DNA of 17,907 nucleotides from Peptococcaceae bacterium UBA5767. Its GTDB lineage: Bacteria > Bacillota > TC1 > UBA5767. The notes under the pieces were generated by a model that saw only the letters and a program-made list of their open reading frames with translations, did not search any database and had not been told where the DNA came from. The stretch spans positions 44,340 to 62,246 of the forward strand of contig DIET01000042.1 in the NCBI GenBank assembly GCA_002418765.1, given 5' to 3'. Below are positions 1 to 8,114 of the stretch, in pieces (positions within the stretch are counted from its first letter, which is position 1; each line of letters opens with the position of its first letter). The position numbers were made by a program, and so were the translations under genes.

Positions 1-1138
1 CCGTACGTACCGTTCGGTATACGGCAGTTCAACCGCATAAGTACTTTAAGCGTAATTGCTCGTACTGAGCTAGAAAATCATAATACCAGCCTGTGCAAGC
101 CTTTTATTTTTAATGGAGCGGATAGTATGACACTACAAGAAATCCGCTAGTAACCCAGACGAGTATTCCTCCATTGGTAAGCTATCCAATTTGGAATACC
201 TAGTTTCTTCAGGTTCTTCACCTTTGTTTTCGGTTTCTTCCCCTGCTTCCAGATGTACATACGGAACCGTCTTCGTAGCAATTCATTCTATGACTGAGAT
301 TCCAATTCATATCGGCCACATAATAGTAGCCGAACCAACCTCGGATGTAGATTTTCACATTCTCCATGACTACACGAACCTTCCTGCCCTGATTTCGGCG
401 GGTCAGTTGTTTCAGGCTCCGTTTTCTTTCATTAGGGAATCTCGTTGGACTTATGGCCACCTCCCATAATGTTCTTTAAGATTTCATCCCGATGCTCCTT
501 TATCCACGAAAATGCCTCTTCGAGGTCATTCCATCAATTCCCGGCACTCCATGGTTACGCTTAACCTGCATAAAGGCCAAGTTCAGGTTCCCCCGTTGCA
601 AGATATTCTCCAGCAAGTCACTTGCACCACCCCTTTCTTCGCTCTACCAAATTCTGGTACTCTGCGCTACTGCAGTTTCACGCTATCCTTTTGTAGGTAT
701 CCCTTTCGGCATTCTGTTTTCTACGCCCCAGCCTCCTGCCTAATCTACTCAAGACTTACGATTGTTCGGCCTTTCCTGAAAAAGAAACCTCCATTACTAT
801 GGGACCTGCTGACTTCTCACAGCAAGCTTTACTTCCTGTTTCGGAGCAATCCTATCCAAGTCCTTGAGACATCTCCGGGTAAAGACGCTAACCTACATCC
901 CATATTACCGCTGCATTATCACCAAGGATTCGGATAGCATTGGACTTCGTTCTGTATGGTGAGCTCATCCGCCCTATGGCGACCTCCATATGCGGTTTCT
1001 GTTCGTCGGTGCGGAACTTTGCCTCCGGCTTACTTCAGATTCCACCTCGCAATGGACACCCTTGCCTTTAGCTAACGCTTCCTACTACCGATCGCGTAGT
1101 GGACTTGCACCACCAAGTTATCGCCATGCCCAGCGCAC
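1..1138 (-). mobile_element. Degenerate, internally deleted group II intron (3' end beyond window)
   Basis: A ribozyme-plus-maturase retroelement read on the minus strand. Position 1138 begins GTGCG, the group II 5' consensus (GUGYG). The next ~280 nt (down to about 850) look like domain I of bacterial group II introns, as I recall them: GGCATGGCG, TGGTGGTGCAAGTCC, GGAAGCGTTAGCTAA, GGAGGCAAAGTTCCG, GCGGATGAGCTC and GCGTCTTTACC. Shards of the reverse transcriptase/maturase gene follow (681-29). Positions 31-1 carry half of a domain V-like hairpin (GCCGTATAC, then GGTACGTACGG), cut by the window edge. A full intron of this kind is about 1.8-2 kb before the 3' exon. Here the gap between domain I and domain V is far too short, so most of the RT is deleted and the element cannot move by itself. 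The 5' end sits 2 nt after the T-run of a terminator, as for class C introns, but I cannot assign the class. Confidence 0.82.
29..681 (-). pseudogene. ltrA: Group II intron reverse transcriptase/maturase, broken remnant
   Basis: Fragments of an LtrA-type reverse transcriptase/maturase survive in shifted frames. The N-terminal part reads RVPEFGRAKK, then DLLENILQRGNLNLAF and GVPGIDGM (about 619-527), and after a frameshift EEAFSWIKEHRDEILKNIM. The sequence then jumps (around 430-460) to the maturase domain: LTRRNQG, YIRGWFGYYYVADM, and in another frame WLRRRFRMYIWKQ, KPKTKV and LGIPNWIAYQW. The RT palm, including the YADD catalytic motif, is missing, an estimated 250 residues. The usual GYWRI motif is interrupted by TAG at 147-149, and the C-terminus (RLAQAGYYDFL, ending with TGA at 29-31) lies in yet another frame. 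There are thus at least three frameshifts, one or more stops and one large deletion. The family assignment rests on recalled motifs and is strong; exact break positions are approximate. Confidence 0.8.
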
Positions 1139-1140
1139 TC

Positions 1141-1173
1141 AAAAAGCCCGCAGACTCTTTGTCAACGGGCTTT
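1141..1173 (-). terminator. Rho-independent terminator at the end of the gene cluster
   Basis: A perfect 8-bp stem (AAAGCCCG at 1143-1150 pairing with CGGGCTTT at 1166-1173) has an inner GAC/GTC helix and a five-base loop. Read on the minus strand, the stem is followed by a T-run and then GA before the intron's GTGCG at 1138. It lies about 240 bp after the GntR stop codon and is the first convincing terminator after the cluster promoter, so it probably ends the operon. The stem could also work on the other strand, but no plus-strand gene precedes it. Confidence 0.75.
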
Positions 1174-1411
1174 AGAGTTATCGTATTCATCAATCTTTCG
1201 ACCGACAATAAGCTCATTCCTCATTTACATCTTCATATAATAGCAATTTTTTATGCTGGACCTAAATTTCATTCTATACGACCAAAGATACTATTTGTGG
1301 CAAAAGAACGCTTACTCATATTCACCAATAATGATAAGAAATTGAGTAGACTCATTTTAAGAGCAAATGAAATATCAAAAACTTCCTTAATGCCTTAGTT
1401 GCTAAACACCA
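1174..1411. other. Non-coding stretch between GntR gene and terminator
   Basis: About 240 bp of AT-rich sequence between the GntR stop and the terminator hairpin. The open frame that crosses it on the plus strand has no ribosome binding site and no recognisable protein motif. I see no RNA gene, repeat or promoter that I could defend. It may be the long 3' untranslated end of the operon or decayed sequence. Confidence 0.5.
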
Positions 1412-2137
1412 TTACCTCTTATTCCGAACCATACTAAATCGATACTTATCGCTTCTAAAATAATAACAACTATAACTCAATGGTCGGTGATCTGTGTCAT
1501 ACAAGACCCCCTCTAACAGCACAAGCGGAAAAACAGGTTCCACATTCATGATAGAAGCCAACTGATTGGCATTAACGGCTTGTAATGTTGTCACAAATTT
1601 TTGGGGAGCATATCCGATTTTCTCAAAGAAACCAAGGATGGAATGGGTGCTTTCCCTAACTTTCCAGACATCAGCATTTATTAACAAAGAACTCGGAATC
1701 AGATCTTCAGCATAAATAAGAGGATAGTCATCTGCTATCCTCAAACTACGGATAGATATGCCCGGTGACCGAACAGGTACATTCAGCCATTCGGCTACCT
1801 CACGCTCTAAGGGCAAAAAATCAATACTAAGAACCTGATCAACTACTTTATGCCCGGCTTTGACAATAGTCTCTGTCCACGACTCCAAGTTCTCAATCCC
1901 TGATACGATCTTACCCGCATGCCTCGATACAAACGAGCCTGAGCCTCTCATTCGCACAATAAATCCTTCATCTTCAAGAAGCAAGAGAGCCTCACGAATA
2001 GTACCCCGACTTACTGTAAATTCTGAGGCAAACTCACTTTCCGTAGGCAGACGTGACTCAGACGGATAAACCCCTTCTATGATTCGTTTCCGAATTTCTT
2101 CTGATATATTTTTATACCTGGACTTCTTTCGAATCAT
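1412..2137 (-). CDS. GntR-family transcriptional regulator with UTRA (HutC-type) effector domain
   Basis: A 241-residue one-component regulator. Residues about 8-70 form the GntR winged helix-turn-helix (ISEEIRKRIIEG, LPTESEFASEF, VSRGTIREALLLLEDEGF, then the wing GSGSFVS). Residues about 95-235 match a UTRA ligand-binding domain of the HutC subgroup, including PLIYAEDLIP and the terminal YYFRSDKYRFSM. HutC-type regulators usually repress a catabolic operon until a pathway metabolite binds UTRA. The start ATG at 2137 is preceded by AAGGAG eight bases upstream. It is the last gene of the collinear minus-strand array, 85 bp after the alanine racemase, so it may be co-transcribed with the genes it controls. 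The palindromes at 17616-17631 and 5806-5843 are candidate operators, but that link is inference. Effector unknown. Confidence 0.9.
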   Translation of the reverse strand: MIRKKSRYKNISEEIRKRIIEGVYPSESRLPTESEFASEFTVSRGTIREALLLLEDEGFIVRMRGSGSFVSRHAGKIVSGIENLESWTETIVKAGHKVVDQVLSIDFLPLEREVAEWLNVPVRSPGISIRSLRIADDYPLIYAEDLIPSSLLINADVWKVRESTHSILGFFEKIGYAPQKFVTTLQAVNANQLASIMNVEPVFPLVLLEGVLYDTDHRPLSYSCYYFRSDKYRFSMVRNKR

Positions 2138-2222
2138 GATCGCTTCTCCTTTTGGAATACCACATCTCCCGTCACAAGAGAAATTAATCTCAACAGTGAT
2201 TATTATATAAGGAAAGCCTCAA

Positions 2223-3347
2223 TTAATCAACATACATTCTGGGTATCCGTTCACTGATCTGACATACAAACTCCTCAACATTATACGAAGTCATTCTACT
2301 AATGTCATGAGGTCCCAAATAGTCACTACCCTGTCTACCGACTATAACTACCTCATCGCCCAAATGAACCTGCAATCCATTCTCAAATGCAACCATTGCC
2401 TGATCCATGGTCACCGCAACTACAAGACACCGGGTGCCTTGTATCAAAACATATCCTTTGTTTTCAAAACGTTTTCCTAAACCATCAGCCGTACCAACCG
2501 GGATTGTAGCTATCCACGTATCTTGCTTACAAGCAAATCTTCCCCCATAACCTACTACATCACCTGCCCGAATCAATCGCACATACGATACGATTGTCTT
2601 CCACGTAAGGGGTGATCGCAAATGAACTTTGTACGTGTAGTCTTCTCTGGGATACAGGCCTGCGACACTCATACCTGGCCGCACCATATCAAGATAGGTT
2701 TCCGGATCATCGATGGTTGCTGGACTATTGGCCGCATGCAACAATGGCCTTGCCTGTCCTGTGGACTCATAAGTAGCAATTGTGTTTAAAAATAAATTGA
2801 GTTGATGATGTGTCAAAGATTTTTTTTCATTTTGATCTGCACTGGAGAAGTGAGTGTATGCACCCTCCAAAAATAAATATGGTAAGCGGCCAATTTCCTG
2901 CATCAAATTAACGGCATCAGTGGCCCCAACCCCAATTCGGTTTAAACCTGTATTGATTTTGACATGAACTTTGGCCTCAATATCCAGATTTTTAGCAACT
3001 TCTGAAATCCGACAAGCCATCTCCATTGTGCATACAGTTAATCGAATCCCATGTTTCAGTGCAACATCAACGGCTTGCCCAGGAGGTTCCATCAGAAGCA
3101 GAATAGGACAATCCTTGAACTCCTTTCTGATAGCCACAGCATCCTCAAGGAGCGTCACGCCAATCCAATCAGCTCCAATACTTAAAAGAGTACTAGCATA
3201 TTCCACCGTACCGAGGCCCCAGGCATTACCCTTAACAACACCCATATACATAACACTTTTTGGCACTGCTTCTAGAACATTCCTCACATTAAACTTGATG
3301 TTTTTCCTGCTTACTTCAATCCAGGTACGATACTTTGCATTGAACAC
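2223..3347 (-). CDS. alr: Alanine racemase-like PLP enzyme (fold type III)
   Basis: 374 residues, normal length for Alr. The PLP lysine lies in VVKGNAWGLG (Lys39; usual form VVKANAYGHG). Other expected elements are present: KINTGLNRIG (Lys130, the position carbamylated in studied Alr), THFSSAD (His166), MVRPGM (Arg223), VGYGG (Tyr267, the second catalytic base) and TMDQ near the C-terminus. It should racemise L/D-alanine or a related small amino acid in the cytoplasm. Two signatures are altered: the common PLGYADG is PVGTADG, and the segment after VRPG is SVAGLYP. Specificity could therefore differ from cell-wall alanine racemase. The start is GTG at 3347, supported by AAAGGAGG seven bases upstream. 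It lies 53 bp after the Mo-hydroxylase gene and 85 bp before the GntR gene, so a catabolic rather than housekeeping role is plausible. An ordinary alr that happens to be here cannot be excluded. Confidence 0.9.
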   Translation of the reverse strand: MFNAKYRTWIEVSRKNIKFNVRNVLEAVPKSVMYMGVVKGNAWGLGTVEYASTLLSIGADWIGVTLLEDAVAIRKEFKDCPILLLMEPPGQAVDVALKHGIRLTVCTMEMACRISEVAKNLDIEAKVHVKINTGLNRIGVGATDAVNLMQEIGRLPYLFLEGAYTHFSSADQNEKKSLTHHQLNLFLNTIATYESTGQARPLLHAANSPATIDDPETYLDMVRPGMSVAGLYPREDYTYKVHLRSPLTWKTIVSYVRLIRAGDVVGYGGRFACKQDTWIATIPVGTADGLGKRFENKGYVLIQGTRCLVVAVTMDQAMVAFENGLQVHLGDEVVIVGRQGSDYLGPHDISRMTSYNVEEFVCQISERIPRMYVD

Positions 3348-3400
3348 CGCAAGGCCTCCTTTTTGGGTATTTCGGTATCCCTTACCCTTCGCATTTTCTG

Positions 3401-5761
3401 CTATAGTTTTCCTAGACCACGCAAAATCTTATCTGGCGTGATAGGCAGATCATGAATACGGACCCCTATGGCGTTGTAGACTGCATTGGCAATAGTTGCT
3501 GGAATAGGGTTAAGAATGATTTCCGATGCTCCCTTTGCCCCAAAAGGGCCATTAGGATCATTGGACTCAACAAAAAAGACTTGTACATCATCAGGCATAT
3601 CACATGGACCAAACATCTTATAGTCTAGAAAATTATCATTTACAAATCGGCCATCAATTTCGATCATCTGTTCGGTAAGCGCCCACCCCATCCCCTGCGC
3701 AACGCCACCAATCATCTGTCCCTCCAGCGTGAGGGGATTAATTGCTTTCCCTACATCATCAGCAGCCCAATAATGAACTATGGCAATCTTCCCAGTATCA
3801 GTGTCCACCTCGACTTCAGCTACATGAGCTGCAAACGGATAGGCTGGTGAGATATTCCCATAGGTTCTTTCATCTGGCGTTTCAGTTTCAGGGATATAGC
3901 TACCATTCCCAATAAGAGGAAGCCCGATATTCCTGTAGACATATTCTCTTACCACATCCTCGATATCAACGCTCACCTTAGCATCAGTCAGCGACACTAC
4001 TTTTCCTGCTCTAATTGTTAGTTCCGTGGCCGGAATATTTAGCAAGTGAGATCCAGAATCGAGGAGTTTCTGCCGAGCATCTTTCGCTGCAGCCACCACT
4101 GCATTGCCACCCATCAATGTGCCACGTGAGGCCCATGATCCCAAACCAAAAGGTATATTGTCTGTATCTGGATCCAATACGGCAATCTTATCCATTTCAA
4201 CACCTAATATTTCTGAAAGCATCTGGGCAAATACTGTATTTTGACCCTGGCCTAAATCTGCTTCTCCATGCGTTAATGTTGCAGTTCCGTCTTCCCTGAT
4301 ACGCACCATCGCTGATGAACCATCAAATGGGCCAAAGAAGGCCCTGTTTCCTGTAGCGTGAATGGCACAAGCAAATCCTAAGCCTCGACGTAGATGATTT
4401 GATTTATTTGCAGGCAAATGCCTTCTTTCTGAAAACTTCGAAGCCCTTTCAACTTGATCAATGCACTCCGCCAAACCACAGGAATCTATCTTCCAGCCAT
4501 GTACTGTAAGATCACCTGGATGAACAAAGTTTTTCCTTCGTAATTCAATCGGACCTATACCCATCTTCTCTGCTGCAATATCCATCAAGGACTCCATAGC
4601 GAAATGCATTTGTGCGTTCCCGAAGCCTCGCATAGGTCCTGTTGGGGCCGTATTTGTGTATACGCTGTATCCATCTGCGCACACATTTTTCAACCTATAT
4701 AGAGAATCAATACGAAAACAGGCTACAGAAGTAATGGCCGGACAATAATGCGTTCTCCCCCCATTATTGCTAACCACACGTACTTTTTTAGCCAACAGAG
4801 TACCATCTTTTTTAAATCCCAATTTGATCATCATTTCCATAGGGACACGTGCATTGCTAGCCATGATGTCTTCCTCCCTGGTATGATCAATTCGTACACT
4901 CCTACCTGTTTTCATTGCTAAGACAATGGCAACCAAATGTGTGTCATTTTCAAATTTCGCACCAAAAGAACCTCCCACTGCTGGTTTTATGATCTTGAGT
5001 TTACTACTTGAAACATCCAATGCCTTGGCATAAAGTAACTTTTGGGCATAAATACCATGAGCTGCAGCCCAAAGTGTTATATTTCCTTTTGCATCTACTT
5101 CCGCTACGCAATTATTCGTCTCCAGATAGCCTTGATAAATCCTAGGTGAATAGAATCGATCTTCAAAAATATAGTCTGACTCCATAAAAGCTGCATCGAC
5201 ATTTCCCTCTTCAATATGTTTGTGTGCAGCAATGTTTCCTTCTCGGATATCAGGATTAATCTGAGGAGCTTCCTCCTTCATGGCCTCTAGGGGATCGAAT
5301 ACTGCAGGAAGATCTTCATATTCCACGTCTATAAGGGAAATTGCCTTCAACGCAGTCAATTCGTCCTCAGCTGCCACCGCCGCCACTTCTTCACCAATGA
5401 AGCGGACTTTATCTTTGGCCAATATATACCAGTCATCTATCATTGGCCCGAAACGTATGTCTGGTGTATCCTTGCCTGTCACCACAGCGACAACGCCTGG
5501 AAGCTCTTTAGCTTTTGAGGTATCGATTCGGATGATACGCGCGTGAGGACGGTCGCTACGTAAAATCTTACCAACCAACATATTAGGCCGAACTACATCA
5601 CTGACAAACTCAAGTGTGCCAGTTACCTTCTGAAAAGAATCTATCTGGGGAATATTCATGCCTACCATTGCTAACTTGCTATCCTTGATTTCAATTTTTA
5701 CGGGATCTTCCGCCAACTTGGTTTGCACTAAGCTCGTTTCTGGCGATGCACTTTTATCCAT
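3401..5761 (-). CDS. Molybdenum-binding catalytic subunit of a xanthine dehydrogenase-family hydroxylase
   Basis: 786 residues, typical for the large (CoxL/XdhA-type) subunit that binds molybdopterin and hydroxylates its substrate with water-derived oxygen. Residues about 45-165 are the 'a/b hammerhead' domain (VTGTLEF, LPGVVAVVTGKD, FIGEEVAAVAAED). Molybdenum cofactor segments follow: VGGSFGAK (263-269), PMRGFG (376-381, normally AYRGFG), DLGQGQNTVFAQ, GSWASRGTLMGG, GQMIGGVAQGMG, and GAKGASE with the predicted catalytic Glu747. The CSFR loop of aerobic CO dehydrogenase is absent, so it is not a CO dehydrogenase. The start has GGAGG seven bases upstream. An N-terminal tail of about 30 residues precedes the conserved core and has no obvious signal peptide. 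Its partner subunits are encoded at 10816-12160, on the far side of the transporter genes. Substrate (purine, N-heterocycle, aldehyde or other) cannot be assigned. Confidence 0.93.
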   Translation of the reverse strand: MDKSASPETSLVQTKLAEDPVKIEIKDSKLAMVGMNIPQIDSFQKVTGTLEFVSDVVRPNMLVGKILRSDRPHARIIRIDTSKAKELPGVVAVVTGKDTPDIRFGPMIDDWYILAKDKVRFIGEEVAAVAAEDELTALKAISLIDVEYEDLPAVFDPLEAMKEEAPQINPDIREGNIAAHKHIEEGNVDAAFMESDYIFEDRFYSPRIYQGYLETNNCVAEVDAKGNITLWAAAHGIYAQKLLYAKALDVSSSKLKIIKPAVGGSFGAKFENDTHLVAIVLAMKTGRSVRIDHTREEDIMASNARVPMEMMIKLGFKKDGTLLAKKVRVVSNNGGRTHYCPAITSVACFRIDSLYRLKNVCADGYSVYTNTAPTGPMRGFGNAQMHFAMESLMDIAAEKMGIGPIELRRKNFVHPGDLTVHGWKIDSCGLAECIDQVERASKFSERRHLPANKSNHLRRGLGFACAIHATGNRAFFGPFDGSSAMVRIREDGTATLTHGEADLGQGQNTVFAQMLSEILGVEMDKIAVLDPDTDNIPFGLGSWASRGTLMGGNAVVAAAKDARQKLLDSGSHLLNIPATELTIRAGKVVSLTDAKVSVDIEDVVREYVYRNIGLPLIGNGSYIPETETPDERTYGNISPAYPFAAHVAEVEVDTDTGKIAIVHYWAADDVGKAINPLTLEGQMIGGVAQGMGWALTEQMIEIDGRFVNDNFLDYKMFGPCDMPDDVQVFFVESNDPNGPFGAKGASEIILNPIPATIANAVYNAIGVRIHDLPITPDKILRGLGKL

Positions 5762-5805
5762 TACAATACCTCCGTCTTCTGCCCTGCAGACCCACGATCA
5801 CTCAT

Positions 5806-5843
5806 GTGTATATATTCCATTTTATCAGTGGATACCTATACAC
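5806..5843. promoter_or_regulatory. Inverted repeat GTGTATA...TATACAC, candidate operator
   Basis: Perfect 7-bp arms (5806-5812 and 5837-5843), 24 bp apart, lie 45-80 bp upstream of the Mo-subunit start codon in a long intergenic gap. The arms are AT-rich, and on the plus strand a run of six T follows. No plus-strand gene precedes it, so a terminator role is unlikely. The position suits an operator or leader element controlling the downstream three genes. I found no well-spaced -35/-10 pair beside it, so the function is inferred from position only. Confidence 0.35.
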
Positions 5844-5976
5844 TTTTTTCATCATACTCCTATCACTACTTATGAAGCTATGAAAGTGCTACTTTCTTGC
5901 ATAGATAGAATAGCATACTTCGAACATGGTCTTATTGCTTCCGATTTGTACCATGTGTATCTCTATCCTCCACCAT

Positions 5977-6009
5977 CGCCAGAAAGTACTAAACTATTTC
6001 TTTCTGGCG
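5977..6009. repeat. Strong 10-bp inverted repeat in the livK to Mo-subunit gap
   Basis: CGCCAGAAAG (5977-5986) and CTTTCTGGCG (6000-6009) are perfectly complementary around a 13-base loop. It lies about 80 nt downstream of the livK stop codon. No T-run follows on either strand, so it is not a classical terminator. It may act as a 3' mRNA-stabilising hairpin for the transporter message, an attenuation point, or a protein site. The rest of the 329-bp gap (5762-6090) holds no gene I can support; it separates the transporter from the last three genes and may contain an internal promoter. Confidence 0.55.
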
Positions 6010-6090
6010 AATGATGGGGATTGATTATGTAACTTACTATTTAGGTTCAAAAAATATTTCTCAAACGCACTGCTTCAATCTAACCTGCTT

Positions 6091-7365
6091 TCAATTTTCA
6101 GGAATCGGTTTTGTGGGTTCCAAAATCACAGAATATTTCCCATCTATTACACCAACAACAGACACTGGTGGAACATTTTGGAAAATGAAATTTTCCCATT
6201 CCTCAAACTTAATGTTACCAAAACAGATTCCGGGAGCCTCAACGTTTTCAAGTGCATCTCTTATTGAGGCACTGCTGATTTTATCGGAGTCTATGGTTTT
6301 CATGGCCTCGCATAGCACCATAAGGCTATCCCATCCTTTGGCAGCTTCCTGAATTTCAATGACATCATAACCCTTGGCTTCCCAAGTTTCATTAAAGTAT
6401 CGAGCGCCCTCGGGATCCGCTGTCATCATAGGATCGACACTTCCAATATATGCTGCTGTTTGCATAAAACCTTCGGCTGCTTCCATCCCAGCCAATTTGG
6501 TGATTTTATACATCGAACAACTTAGGCCTGGAGCTAAAATCGGCAAATCCAAACCAAGTCCGGAGGCTTGTTCCACAACCAAAGCAGCCTGAGCGGCATC
6601 GGCTGTAAGAATTATTGAATCTGCACCTGAACTAAGAATTTTGGTAAGATTAACCTGATAGTTTGTTTCGGCTTGATCCAAATAATCTACTCCGCCAACG
6701 GGATATCCTTCTCCCTCATAATATGCGGTGAAAACATCCGCTGTTCCTCGTCCCCAGTCATTGTTCACGCTAAGTATATACGGGTTTTTCAGTCCCAGAT
6801 CATCAATGAGGATGGCTGATAGCACTCGACTCTCCATAATTGTAGGTGCTGTAACCCTAAAAATCCACGGGCTTCCTTCTTCATTTTTATCCGTTACTTT
6901 GTAGTTGCTAGCTGTATCCACAACCAAAGGAATTTCATTCTGTTTGGCCAATGGAACAACCGCAAGAGTGGGAGAACTTCCCCATGCTCCAATAACAGCC
7001 AACACTTTATCTCTACTGATAAGTTTGTTAAAAGCACTAGCTGCCATGGCCGGATCATTGGCACTGTCTTCGACAATGAGGTCGATTGGTCTTCCGTTGA
7101 TTCCTCCCTGGTCGTTTATATATTCTGCATATATACGAGCTCCATCCCTCAGCGCTGTCCCAGAAGCTGCAATGGGACCTGTAATCGGCTGAATCATACC
7201 GATTTTAATAGGTTCACCTGCTACTTCCTCAACTGGACTCTCTGTATCTGGCTGTTCACCCTCTATCGGCTCTTCCGCTGGGGTGCAGCCCAAACACAAT
7301 AGGCTAACGCTCAATAACACAACGAATACCATATGGTAGTAACGTTTACGGGCTGTACTTTTCAT
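6091..7365 (-). CDS. livK: LivK-type ABC transporter substrate-binding lipoprotein
   Basis: 424 residues. A basic start (KSTARKRYY), a hydrophobic stretch and LCLGC place the lipidated cysteine at residue 27, so the protein should be anchored outside the cytoplasmic membrane. An acidic linker (EEP...EGEQPDTESPVEE) of about 20 residues leads into a periplasmic-binding fold of the branched-chain amino acid/amide group (Peripla_BP_6): IKIGMIQPITGPIAASG, GGINGRPIDLIVEDS, VLAVIGAWGSSPTLAV and NNDWGRG. It delivers substrate to LivHM, whose genes lie directly upstream. AGGAG lies ten bases before the ATG, and 44 bp separate it from livF. Relatives bind leucine-type amino acids, but also urea, amides and aromatic acids, so the label livK describes the family and not the ligand. 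The Cys at lipobox position -3 is slightly unusual. Confidence 0.93.
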   Translation of the reverse strand: MKSTARKRYYHMVFVVLLSVSLLCLGCTPAEEPIEGEQPDTESPVEEVAGEPIKIGMIQPITGPIAASGTALRDGARIYAEYINDQGGINGRPIDLIVEDSANDPAMAASAFNKLISRDKVLAVIGAWGSSPTLAVVPLAKQNEIPLVVDTASNYKVTDKNEEGSPWIFRVTAPTIMESRVLSAILIDDLGLKNPYILSVNNDWGRGTADVFTAYYEGEGYPVGGVDYLDQAETNYQVNLTKILSSGADSIILTADAAQAALVVEQASGLGLDLPILAPGLSCSMYKITKLAGMEAAEGFMQTAAYIGSVDPMMTADPEGARYFNETWEAKGYDVIEIQEAAKGWDSLMVLCEAMKTIDSDKISSASIRDALENVEAPGICFGNIKFEEWENFIFQNVPPVSVVGVIDGKYSVILEPTKPIPEN

Positions 7366-7409
7366 CTTATCTTCACTCCTTCATGAAGAAATCCTTAATA
7401 AAGGAAATC

Positions 7410-8114
7410 CTATAACCCCAAATAGGCATTTTTTACTTTTTCATTCCTCAACAACTCTCTGCCCATCCCCTCCAGCACAATTTTTCCAGTTTCGAGGACA
7501 TAACCTCTATCTGCAATTTCCAAGGCCAGTTGCGCATTCTGCTCAACCAAACATATTGTCACCCCACTTTCTTTAATGATTTTAATTGCTTCGAGTACTG
7601 TATCGATCATAACCGGAGCCAGGCCCAAAGATGGTTCATCAAGGAGCAATAGTTTCGGCTTTGACATCACAGCTCTTCCAATAGCCAGCATCTGTTGTTC
7701 TCCTCCACTTAGGCTAGATGCTAATTGCTTTGTGCGCTCCTTAAGTTTTGGGAATATCTGATATACTCGTTCCACCTCCTCTTCAAATTCTCTCTTTGTG
7801 CATACATAGGCTCCCATTTCTAAATTCTCAAGTACAGTGAGCTTCGGAAAAACCCTACGCCCTTCAGGAGAGATGGAAATGCCCTTGCGTACAATATCTT
7901 TCGTCTCATTGTTATCAATTCGCTCCCCAGCGAACTGAATCTGTCCAGAGGTAGTACCAAGCCAACCACAAATGGTCTTCAAAATGGTACTCTTTCCCGC
8001 CCCATTCGAACCAATGATAGTAACAATTTCTTGATCATGAATTTTAAGAGATACCTCATGCAATACCTGAGAAGGTCCATATGCGGCACAAACCTTATCC
8101 ATTTCTAGCATCAT
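7410..8114 (-). CDS. livF: LivF-type ABC transporter ATPase
   Basis: One of the two cytoplasmic ATPases that power the Liv-type importer. From the chosen start (234 residues) it has Walker A GSNGAGKS at about 36-43, the family motif ISPEGRRVFPKLTVLENL, the ABC signature LSGGEQQ, Walker B LLLLDEP followed by SLGLAP, and the switch histidine position occupied by Gln in VEQN, as is usual for LivF. It ends YLGL, a common LivF end. The reading frame is open to an ATG at 8141, but relatives begin close to MLEMDKV, so I place the start at 8114 (alternatives 8111 and 8102). It overlaps livG by about 20 bases, suggesting translational coupling. Confidence 0.92.
   Translation of the reverse strand: MMLEMDKVCAAYGPSQVLHEVSLKIHDQEIVTIIGSNGAGKSTILKTICGWLGTTSGQIQFAGERIDNNETKDIVRKGISISPEGRRVFPKLTVLENLEMGAYVCTKREFEEEVERVYQIFPKLKERTKQLASSLSGGEQQMLAIGRAVMSKPKLLLLDEPSLGLAPVMIDTVLEAIKIIKESGVTICLVEQNAQLALEIADRGYVLETGKIVLEGMGRELLRNEKVKNAYLGL

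Noticed and set aside
512..937. Plus-strand open frame of 141 residues at the left end
   Set aside because: It is the complement of the group II intron RNA and RT remnant; all recognisable motifs lie on the minus strand.
2971..3441. Plus-strand open frame of 156 residues
   Set aside because: Antisense shadow of the alanine racemase gene and the end of the Mo-subunit gene; no start signal or homology.
3401..5761. Aerobic CO dehydrogenase large subunit
   Set aside because: The diagnostic CSFR active-site loop is missing (PMRGFG instead), so CO oxidation is not supported.
5658..6352. Two plus-strand open frames spanning the intergenic gap
   Set aside because: They run into livK and the Mo-subunit gene in antisense and lack ribosome binding sites and protein motifs.
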